Positions 8,778 to 14,082 of a stretch of DNA of 14,082 nt are shown piece after piece. The notes under the pieces were generated by a model. It was not told the origin of the DNA. It was given only the letters and a program-made list of their open reading frames with translations, and did not search any database. The first letter of the stretch is position 1; each line of letters opens with the position of its first letter. The translations under genes were made by a program, and so were the position numbers. The DNA lies in contig JBHLQS010000070.1 of the NCBI GenBank assembly GCA_048883405.1, forward strand, positions 1 to 14,082, written 5' to 3'. Source of the DNA: SMTZ1-83 sp048883405 (GTDB taxonomy: Archaea; Asgardarchaeota; Thorarchaeia; Thorarchaeales; Thorarchaeaceae).

Positions 8778-8821
8778 ATGCCACTAAAGTGTCTATTTTG
8801 GTGGCATTCATTTTCTTTTTT
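8778..8821 (+). terminator. Strong hairpin plus T-rich tail after ccmF
   Basis: ATGCCACTAAA (8778-8788) pairs with TTTGGTGGCAT (8797-8807) over 11 positions with one G-U pair, leaving an 8-base loop. It is followed directly by a T-rich tract (TTTTCTTTTTT, 8811-8821). It lies 24 bases after the ccmF stop and separates the ccmF unit from the next plus-strand gene. Confidence 0.75.
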
Positions 8822-8896
8822 CCTATAGGGAAACTTATGTGATAGGGTTACAATTTGAATCTCACGTTGCCTTTGTAGCTCGCTGAAGGTTTCAAA

Positions 8897-9529
8897 ATGG
8901 CAAAAGTTATGGGCATTTCAGGTAGCAATAGACAAGGCGGTAATACATCCACTCTAGTGGAAATTGCCCTCGATGCCGCACAGGAGTTAGGTGTAGAGAC
9001 CGAATTCATTGAGCTCGCCGATTTTGAAATACTTCCATGCAGACATTTTCTCAAATGCTATGAATTGGGGCGCTGCAGTCAGGATGACGACTTGAATCCT
9101 ATCATTGAGAAGATGTGCAATGCGCACGGTATAATATTCGGCTCTCCAGTACACTATGCCAGCGTTACATCTCAGATGAAGAACTTCATGGATCGTGTAG
9201 GTCGTTTTGCTCATCTTGAGGGTAAGGTAGGCGCAGCTTTTGCAGTCGCAAGAAAGTCAGGGGCAGACATCGCTCTCAATCAATTGCTCTTTTTCATGCT
9301 TGTTAAAGAGATGATTGTTCCTGGTGGTGTTTCTTGGCCAATAGGATTCGCTATGAATGTGGGTGACATCAGAAATGATATGGAGGCCATGCGGATGGCG
9401 GAACAGATGGGCAGACGTATAGCCTATCTATCCGATTTGGTGGCTAAAATCCCAGTCCCGTGGCATTATGAACCCCGTCCTGTTGATGAAAAGGCGAGAT
9501 TCGGTGACGAATGGAAGACTGCTGATTAA
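8897..9529 (+). CDS. Flavodoxin-fold NAD(P)H-dependent FMN oxidoreductase (iron-sulfur flavoprotein-like)
   Basis: Cytosolic flavin oxidoreductase of 210 residues. The N-terminus has the FMN-phosphate loop GSNRQGGNT (9-17) after a first beta strand. A second flavin-contacting segment, FGSPVHYASVTSQMKNFMDR, lies around residues 80-100; both are typical of the NADPH-dependent FMN reductase / iron-sulfur flavoprotein family. Members with a 4Fe-4S cluster have a compact four-cysteine motif after the second strand. Here only C48, C54 and C60 remain, with Phe where the second cysteine is expected, so a normal cluster is doubtful. The start has AAGG seven bases upstream and a weak TATA-like element (about 8830-8842). 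The gene sits between ccmF and ccmE. Its stop overlaps the convergent ccmE stop by 4 bases. A role in supplying electrons for cytochrome maturation is possible only by position. Confidence 0.88.
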   Translation: MAKVMGISGSNRQGGNTSTLVEIALDAAQELGVETEFIELADFEILPCRHFLKCYELGRCSQDDDLNPIIEKMCNAHGIIFGSPVHYASVTSQMKNFMDRVGRFAHLEGKVGAAFAVARKSGADIALNQLLFFMLVKEMIVPGGVSWPIGFAMNVGDIRNDMEAMRMAEQMGRRIAYLSDLVAKIPVPWHYEPRPVDEKARFGDEWKTAD

Positions 9530-9915
9530 GGAGTTGCAGGTTCGTATTTGCTTGGACATTGAGCAAGTATATCATGAGCTCGAATCAGAAGTTGTTGACC
9601 TTCTTCGAGAAAACCAATAGCAACCATTTCTTGTCCGTCAGTCAGAGTTGGAAGATCACCTTCCACAATGACAAGAATCGTATGATTATCTCCAGCGAGA
9701 ACAAGAGTAGTGTTGTCGGCTGTGATGGATATTGAACCATTCTGGAGTTTCCCTTTTACCTGAATTGTACGCCCCATGAATTGATCTGGATTCTCCACAA
9801 CTGCATCTACACTAAGGTACGGATCCACGAAGAAGTTGAGCATTCCATATGCGACGAAACCAACCACCACAATCAGAACACCTGCGATTATCAACATGCG
9901 TGTTTTCTTCTTCAT
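9526..9915 (-). CDS. ccmE: Heme chaperone CcmE, archaeal Cys-type
   Basis: Membrane-anchored heme chaperone of System I, 129 residues. A short basic N-terminus and one membrane helix (about 7-28) precede an OB-fold beta domain outside the membrane. The segment VENPDQFMGRTIQVKGKL matches the conserved start of the CcmE fold. The heme-linking residue is Cys120 in a CxxxY motif (C120, Y124) rather than the His of the classical bacterial HxxxY; this is the known variant of archaea and some sulfate reducers, which also lack CcmH. H114 lies six residues earlier. The ATG at 9913-9915 follows the upstream gene stop by 6 bases, with GGAG inside the end of that gene as ribosome site. It is the last gene of the ccmABC-(D)-E operon. 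Confidence 0.94.
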   Translation of the reverse strand: MKKKTRMLIIAGVLIVVVGFVAYGMLNFFVDPYLSVDAVVENPDQFMGRTIQVKGKLQNGSISITADNTTLVLAGDNHTILVIVEGDLPTLTDGQEMVAIGFLEEGQQLLIRAHDILAQCPSKYEPATP

Positions 9916-9921
9916 CGGATC

Positions 9922-10308
9922 TCACTCCATATTCGCATCTCCAACTAGCAATGCGACCGACTCCTCAATGCCTGCAATCCCAAACATCTGCCAGAGAAGT
10001 ATGATAAAGACTCCGGCCCAGACAACTATTGCCATTGGAAATAATGGAATTGGAACCCACAAAAATAGCCCGGCAATCAGGGCGGCCACACCAACCAATT
10101 CAAGTATGAGTGCCACAAAGACAATCACCTTGTTTGGCATCCTAGGCAGTCCCACATTCTGCCCGCTTGCAGACGATAGCATCGCAATCGTCTTGTTGAG
10201 TCCATTCATTCTAATAAACAGCCAGAAAAGCAGAGAGAATGTTCCTACCCACAGAATGATGGCCACAGTGAAGAGCTCGTTTGAAAGGATTATTTCTGGG
10301 GACTGCAT
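9922..10308 (-). CDS. Three-helix membrane protein in the CcmD position, internally duplicated CcmD-like segment
   Basis: Small membrane protein of 128 residues, not assigned to a named family with certainty. It sits exactly where ccmD is found, between ccmC and ccmE. Classical CcmD is a ~50-70-residue single-helix protein that helps release holo-CcmE from CcmABC. Here three hydrophobic segments are seen (about 12-33, 60-85, 90-110). Residues 12-44 and 89-121 align without gaps at an offset of 77, with 12 identities in 33 (L-F-x-x-A-I-x-x-W-x-G-x-F, then W29/W106, G36/G113, A42/A119, L44/L121). The first copy, with a basic residue just after the helix, resembles CcmD-family helices. The second has an acidic C-terminal side. 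One helix between the copies means both would lie in the same orientation. Start: ATG 10308, eight bases after AGGAG and one base after the ccmC stop; a GTG at 10317 is in frame but has no spacer to that site. Confidence 0.85.
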   Translation of the reverse strand: MQSPEIILSNELFTVAIILWVGTFSLLFWLFIRMNGLNKTIAMLSSASGQNVGLPRMPNKVIVFVALILELVGVAALIAGLFLWVPIPLFPMAIVVWAGVFIILLWQMFGIAGIEESVALLVGDANME

Positions 10309-10309
10309 T

Positions 10310-10981
10310 CTACTCACTCCTCTGCATTCGCAGTTCCATCAGTTTTTCACTGACCAAATCTATTCTATAGGTCAGCTCAAGAATCAAAGCATAGACAAGT
10401 CCGATAGCAATAAGACTAACCATCAGAGTCATTCCATGTTCTATTCCCATCTGCAATCCCTCCCCGGTTATTACAATTGGATGCAGAGTTTCCCAGACTC
10501 GAATTGAGATGTAGCTAAGAATGACTGCTGGAAAGGCTATAATCCCGAAGATTGAGCCATACTGTGCTCGTACATCTCGGTCATTGACTGATGCTCGATA
10601 TGCAATCAGACATGCATATGCTATCCATAGAATCAACGTAGTCGTTTCTCTTGGATCCCAGTTCCAATATACACCCCAAGATGCATTAGCCCATATCATC
10701 CCGCTGAGCAATGTGATGGTGGTGAAGACGAGACCTATCTTGATTGATGCAGCACCAACCAAGTCGTAGCGCAAGTCCTGCTTCCAGAGATACATAGCTC
10801 CGCACACCAGCGTCACGCCAAATGCAAGATAGCCAACAAGCGCTGGGGCGACATGCTGAAAGAAGATCCTAATCCTCTCTCCAAGATTCACTTCAGGCGG
10901 TGCGAATATCCATACCATGTAGAGGTAGATGAAGGTGACTATCAAGGATAGAAAATACATCACCATTCGTTTCGTATTCAA
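10310..10981 (-). CDS. ccmC: Heme handling protein CcmC
   Basis: Membrane protein of 223 residues with six hydrophobic segments. It presents heme and attaches it to CcmE. The WWD motif is at 102-112 (WGVYWNWDPRE), flanked by the two conserved external histidines, H43 (FFQHVAP) and H167 (ETLHP). This arrangement and length distinguish it from CcmF. The frame offers no ATG near its conserved beginning except at 10966; TTG at 10981 has AAGGGA nine bases upstream and gives a complete first helix with a short N-terminal stretch, so TTG is preferred. It follows ccmB by a 70-base gap, the largest in this otherwise compact operon, and its stop is one base before the next gene. Confidence 0.95.
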   Translation of the reverse strand: MNTKRMVMYFLSLIVTFIYLYMVWIFAPPEVNLGERIRIFFQHVAPALVGYLAFGVTLVCGAMYLWKQDLRYDLVGAASIKIGLVFTTITLLSGMIWANASWGVYWNWDPRETTTLILWIAYACLIAYRASVNDRDVRAQYGSIFGIIAFPAVILSYISIRVWETLHPIVITGEGLQMGIEHGMTLMVSLIAIGLVYALILELTYRIDLVSEKLMELRMQRSE

Positions 10982-11051
10982 TTCTTCACGTCCCTTGCTC
11001 GGCCGGTTCGAAGAAACAACTCAATATGAACATTATGATAGGAGTTCAGTT

Positions 11052-11774
11052 TCAGGCTGAAAGTGTGAACTGGAAGACAGCAGCTGATAGTATCACCATA
11101 GCAAAGACGTGTCCAGATAAGAGGAACAACAGTTCAGCAATACCGGGTCCTACGAAAGGAATTCCAATAGCCAGCATCCTTGTGATTTCCACTAGCAAAA
11201 TCAGAGCTGTCGTTGCCGTTGGAAAGTAGACTATGGGGTACACAGTTGCCTTGGATTCCGCTGGCATTGTAAGTGCAGAGGCCATAGCTCCAACTGCAGC
11301 CAAGTCCAATGTTCCTAGAATGAATGTGACTATGATAAAGAGCGGTGACATCCCCGGGGCAAATGAGAAGCCGAGTAGACCCATGGCGATTGGAACCAGG
11401 AATACCTCAACCAGTCCCATCAGCATGAACCCGTAGATGACTTTCCCTAGATACACCGACCATCCCGGTATTGGAGCAAGAGACAATCCCTTTAGAGTTC
11501 CAGTCTCTGACTCGGAGATGAATACTGGCGAAAAGCCAAACATACCAGTGAAGAACACAACCACCCATAGCATTCCACTTCCTATCTCCGTCATTACTTG
11601 GAGTCTAGCAGCAGGGTCTGGAATGATAAATGTGGAAGAACTAAGCACGAGACCCAGCACAAAGACAGCGATGATGGCAAACAGAAACATCGAAAACGCT
11701 TCAAATCGCTTTCTCATTTGAGTGACCAGGTCTTTCTTCGCAATTGCCAGTGCATATGTTAGGCCAGACCCCAT
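11052..11774 (-). CDS. ccmB: Heme exporter membrane subunit CcmB
   Basis: Six-helix permease partner of the CcmA ATPase, 240 residues from the chosen start, close to the usual CcmB length. Typical features are the N-terminal cytoplasmic helix with KKDL and MRKRFE, the FGFSPVFISESETGTLKGL segment after the second helix (the CcmB counterpart of the ABC coupling region), and G/A-rich later helices. CcmAB drives release of heme-loaded CcmE from CcmC. Start: ATG 11772-11774 has GAGGTGA about 6 bases upstream, overlapping the ccmA stop, and leaves a 10-base gap. The in-frame TTG 11801 or ATG 11798 would add eight or nine residues and overlap ccmA, with only a weak ribosome site. Confidence 0.93.
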   Translation of the reverse strand: MGSGLTYALAIAKKDLVTQMRKRFEAFSMFLFAIIAVFVLGLVLSSSTFIIPDPAARLQVMTEIGSGMLWVVVFFTGMFGFSPVFISESETGTLKGLSLAPIPGWSVYLGKVIYGFMLMGLVEVFLVPIAMGLLGFSFAPGMSPLFIIVTFILGTLDLAAVGAMASALTMPAESKATVYPIVYFPTATTALILLVEITRMLAIGIPFVGPGIAELLFLLSGHVFAMVILSAAVFQFTLSA

Positions 11775-11784
11775 TTCATTCACC

Positions 11785-12459
11785 TCATATGTTTCCATCA
11801 AATTCCGAGATTGGCCCTTGACCTATGATCTCTCCTTTTCTCAACGTGATGAAATCATCACACATTTCTGTTCCCAATGCCAGATTGTGTGTCGTCAGAA
11901 TCGCTGTTCTATCATTCCGCTTTGAATCAATGTAGTTTCTGAACACCTCGGTAGAGTCCTTATCGAGACCTGAGAAGGGTTCATCAAGCAAGAACAATTC
12001 AGGGTCATGCAATAGGCTCCTAATAATATCGAATCTCTTTCTTAGTCCTGTGGATAGGATCTTTGTTGGTTCATCTAGCCATTGCTTGACATCAAACTGC
12101 TCCGCTAGGTCTTCAATAGTGGCGCTAGCAGTATCATCATCTAGATCGTAAAGGTCAGAGTAGAATTTCAGATTCTCTTTACCAGTCAGCTCACTGTATA
12201 GTAGAGGCTTGTCTCCGACAACACCAATTCTTCTTCTAACTTCAATTGGCTCCTCCTCTGTATCATATCCAAAGACCTTCACACTGCCTGCATGTGGCTG
12301 AAGGAGAGTAGATATGATTCGCATAAGTGTGGTTTTTCCTGCGCCATTATTCCCAAATAGTGCATGAACGCCGCCGATTGGGACATTGAACGAGATGTCC
12401 TTCAATGCTACTCTATAGCCGTAGCGTCGAGTCAGTCCATCGACTTGTATAGATACCAT
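11785..12459 (-). CDS. ccmA: Cytochrome c maturation ABC transporter ATP-binding protein CcmA
   Basis: Cytoplasmic ATPase of the CcmAB complex, 224 residues. Walker A is GNNGAGKT (37-44). The ABC signature has the diverged form LSTGLRKR (135-142), Walker B is LFLLDEP (155-161) followed by the SGLD D-loop, and the switch histidine is H191. The canonical Q-loop glutamine is absent (VVGDKPLLYSELT), as is common in CcmA-like subunits. The start is ATG 12457-12459 with GAGG eight bases upstream. The same frame stays open to 12666, but that extension overlaps the divergent reductase gene, crosses the promoter and has no ABC similarity. It is the first gene of the operon; the ccmB ribosome site overlaps its stop. 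Confidence 0.94.
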   Translation of the reverse strand: MVSIQVDGLTRRYGYRVALKDISFNVPIGGVHALFGNNGAGKTTLMRIISTLLQPHAGSVKVFGYDTEEEPIEVRRRIGVVGDKPLLYSELTGKENLKFYSDLYDLDDDTASATIEDLAEQFDVKQWLDEPTKILSTGLRKRFDIIRSLLHDPELFLLDEPFSGLDKDSTEVFRNYIDSKRNDRTAILTTHNLALGTEMCDDFITLRKGEIIGQGPISEFDGNI

Positions 12460-12496
12460 TTGGAATGCCTCACACGGGTCATTTTGGGAGCACCCA

Positions 12497-12510
12497 ACCC
12501 TTTTTTTAGT
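12497..12510. promoter_or_regulatory. Divergent promoter region between ccmA and the geranylgeranyl reductase gene
   Basis: Only 72 bases separate the two divergent starts. The plus strand reads ACCCTTTTTTTAGT; the T7-A tract is centred about 27 bases before ATG 12532, the spacing expected of a TATA box for a leaderless transcript, and no ribosome site precedes that ATG. On the minus strand the same tract reads as an A-run. Transcription starting about 25 bases downstream would leave a short ccmA leader that contains its GAGG site. Whether both promoters really use this one element is an inference. Confidence 0.4.
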
Positions 12511-12531
12511 CTGACGGATGCGCCGTAAGCT

Positions 12532-13731
12532 ATGGCTGAGAACTCCTGTGACGTCATAGTCGTGGGTGCAGGTCCTGCTGGCTGCACAGCTGCTAGAGTA
12601 GTTGCCGCCGCTGGCTTTAGGACTCTTGTAATTGACAGAAGAAGGGAGATAGGAGTTCCAATCCATTGTGGTGAGTTCTTACCAACCCCAAGAGAGATGC
12701 GTGATCTATTGCGGGATTCTCCAAGAGCATCACGACTTGTCGATATCCCCAACCATCTCATTACAAATCGAACAAACCAATTGATGCTTGCTTCCCCATT
12801 GAGTCAAAAGTTCTACTTCAAACTTGATGCCCATGTGATTGACCGGACAAGGTTCGATCAGTATATTGCTGGCAAGGCTCGGGATGCAGGTGCCGAGTTC
12901 ATTCTTGAATCGACAGTCATCGAGCGAACCAAAACGAATCGACTCATCATTAGGCAGAAAGGCAAGAATTCTGAGTTGAATGCTCGTGTAGTAATTGGCG
13001 CTGACGGACCAAGCTCTCTTATTGCAAAATCCATGGGCAATCACTATCAAAGTCCCGGAAGAGACCTCTGCCCTTCCTTGAATTATGTTGTTGCTGACAT
13101 TGAATGCGACTCGAAAACCACCGAGATGTACTTCGGAAACAATGTTGCTCCAGGAGGGTACTCATGGATTATCCCCAAGGGAAATGACATGGCTAATGTG
13201 GGCTTTGGGATGAGACGACCATTTGGAGTGCCTGGAGTTTCTTTGAAGCAGTATCTTCGGAGATTTATGGAGTTTCATCCGCTCGTTTCTCCACGCACCA
13301 AGAACTCCACGATCGTATCTAGAGTCGGAGCTATCATTCCTGTTGGAGGACCAGTTGATAGGACGTGTTCTGAGAATGCAGTTCTTGTTGGAGATGCGGC
13401 TGGACATGTCATGGCGTCAAATGGTGGAGGGATTCCCACTGCTCTTGTAGGTGGGGAGATCGCCGGAGAGTCGGTCGTCAGTAATCTGGCGGATGGAACT
13501 CCGTTGTCATCCTTTGAAGATCAATGGAGAAAGGAGATTGGGAATGAGCTCCATACGGCATTAAGGATTCTCCGAATAGCTGACCAAGTAATGCCTTCTG
13601 ACAGAATAACTGACCAATGCATGCGTCTTGCTGGCTCCAGATATCTCAAACATCTAATTCGGTGTAGACTCCCTGCCCCTGTTGATTTTGCGTCAAAGAC
13701 ACTTGTGAGAGTATTGAGTTGCTTGGAATGA
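12532..13731 (+). CDS. Geranylgeranyl reductase family FAD protein (archaeal lipid saturation)
   Basis: FAD-dependent reductase of 399 residues, typical of digeranylgeranylglycerophospholipid reductases that hydrogenate the isoprenoid chains of archaeal membrane lipids. The N-terminal Rossmann motif is GAGPAG (12-17) with the acidic end of the second strand at D35. The family CGEFLP segment follows (46-51). The YFG...APGGYSWIIP block spans 200-215, and the FAD-phosphate motif GDAAGH (287-292) is followed by a glycine-rich GGG. The start appears leaderless, about 27 bases after a T-rich element. It ends 6 bases before the convergent prenyl synthase gene, pairing chain synthesis with chain reduction. 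Related enzymes act on menaquinone or chlorophyll side chains; the exact substrate is inferred. Confidence 0.92.
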   Translation: MAENSCDVIVVGAGPAGCTAARVVAAAGFRTLVIDRRREIGVPIHCGEFLPTPREMRDLLRDSPRASRLVDIPNHLITNRTNQLMLASPLSQKFYFKLDAHVIDRTRFDQYIAGKARDAGAEFILESTVIERTKTNRLIIRQKGKNSELNARVVIGADGPSSLIAKSMGNHYQSPGRDLCPSLNYVVADIECDSKTTEMYFGNNVAPGGYSWIIPKGNDMANVGFGMRRPFGVPGVSLKQYLRRFMEFHPLVSPRTKNSTIVSRVGAIIPVGGPVDRTCSENAVLVGDAAGHVMASNGGGIPTALVGGEIAGESVVSNLADGTPLSSFEDQWRKEIGNELHTALRILRIADQVMPSDRITDQCMRLAGSRYLKHLIRCRLPAPVDFASKTLVRVLSCLE

Positions 13732-13737
13732 TTTGAT

Positions 13738-14082
13738 TTAGTGAATCCGTTCAAGCACGAAGTCAGCAACCTTGTTCAGAATCTTGTCGTTCTTGAGGTC
13801 AACCGCTTCGAGTGCACTCTTTGCGCGTTCCACATAGGTCTTTGCCAGCTCGGTGGCATGATGCACCGCCTTGGTTTCGTCGATGAGCTGAAGTACAGGG
13901 GCTAGATCCCCTTCTTTCAAAGCCTTGATACCAGCCTGTCGTTCTAGCTCCGAACTGACCTCAAGGGCGTGAACTAGCGGGTAGTTGCATCTTCTTCCTT
14001 TCAAATCCGACTGGACAGTCTTTCCTGCGACCTGAAGTGAAGCGATCACATCAAGAATATCATCCCTTATCTGGAATCCAAA
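13738..14082 (-). CDS. Polyprenyl diphosphate synthase, C-terminal part (5' end outside window)
   Basis: The last 114 residues of a trans-prenyltransferase. The visible part opens at the window edge with FGFQIRDDILD, the second aspartate-rich motif (DDxxD) that binds the diphosphate through magnesium. It is followed by GKTVQSDLKGRRCNYP, equivalent to the family G-K-x-x-x-D-x-x-x-G-K segment, with Arg in place of the usual second Lys. The remainder is helical and Lys/Glu-rich, as in these enzymes. The first aspartate-rich motif, which sets chain length, is out of view, so geranylgeranyl versus longer product cannot be told. The neighbouring geranylgeranyl reductase argues for lipid synthesis. 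Confidence 0.9.
   Translation of the reverse strand, partial: FGFQIRDDILDVIASLQVAGKTVQSDLKGRRCNYPLVHALEVSSELERQAGIKALKEGDLAPVLQLIDETKAVHHATELAKTYVERAKSALEAVDLKNDKILNKVADFVLERIH

Noticed and set aside
10309..10317. GTG start for the CcmD-like protein, overlapping ccmC by 8 bases
   Set aside because: The AGGAG site abuts this GTG with no spacer but is well placed for ATG 10308.
12460..12666. 69-codon N-terminal extension of the ccmA frame
   Set aside because: Lies antisense to the reductase coding start and across the promoter; the family match begins at ATG 12459, which has its own ribosome site.
1..14082. CRISPR array, tRNA, rRNA, insertion sequence or attachment site
   Set aside because: No regularly spaced direct repeats, tRNA-like cloverleaf, rRNA segment, transposase gene or terminal inverted repeats were seen by eye.

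Overview
The window reads as archaeal chromosome of roughly even base composition. The signs are a geranylgeranyl-reductase-family flavoprotein next to a prenyl diphosphate synthase (isoprenoid lipid synthesis), surface proteins held by a C-terminal membrane helix ending in basic residues, TATA-like T-rich elements, and an archaeal-type cytochrome c maturation set. A bacterial-type MutS and dense GGAG-type ribosome sites are also present. This mix is compatible with an Asgard archaeon such as a Thorarchaeia member, but that placement is an impression from gene content, not a phylogenetic result.

Layout. Positions 1-2240 (minus) hold most of mutS, whose 3' end lies outside the window. A gene-poor stretch follows (2241-2778). 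Then comes a plus-strand block: a membrane-anchored multiheme cytochrome c (2779-4269), a hairpin terminator, a large surface protein built on six ~70-residue repeats (about 4444-6666), and ccmF (6685-8754) with another hairpin terminator. A plus-strand flavodoxin-like NAD(P)H:FMN oxidoreductase (8897-9529) ends in a 4-bp convergent overlap with ccmE. On the minus strand, read right to left, is a tight ccmA-ccmB-ccmC-(CcmD-like)-ccmE operon (12459 down to 9526). A short divergent promoter region separates ccmA from a geranylgeranyl reductase (12532-13731, plus). This converges on the 3' part of a polyprenyl diphosphate synthase that runs off the right edge (minus).

How the parts fit. CcmA/CcmB form the ABC module, CcmC loads heme on the chaperone CcmE, and CcmF attaches it to apocytochrome. 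The multiheme cytochrome in the same window is an obvious client. CcmE carries a Cys (CxxxY) where the classical bacterial protein has His, and no CcmH or CcmG gene is visible, matching the known archaeal variant of System I.

The most notable points are four. The 128-residue protein in the CcmD position is an internal duplication of a CcmD-like segment. The cytochrome has two CX5CH sites and one CXXCM site among nine candidate heme sites. An uncharacterised six-repeat toroid surface protein is coupled to ccmF. The two halves of the ccm system face each other with a flavin oxidoreductase between them.
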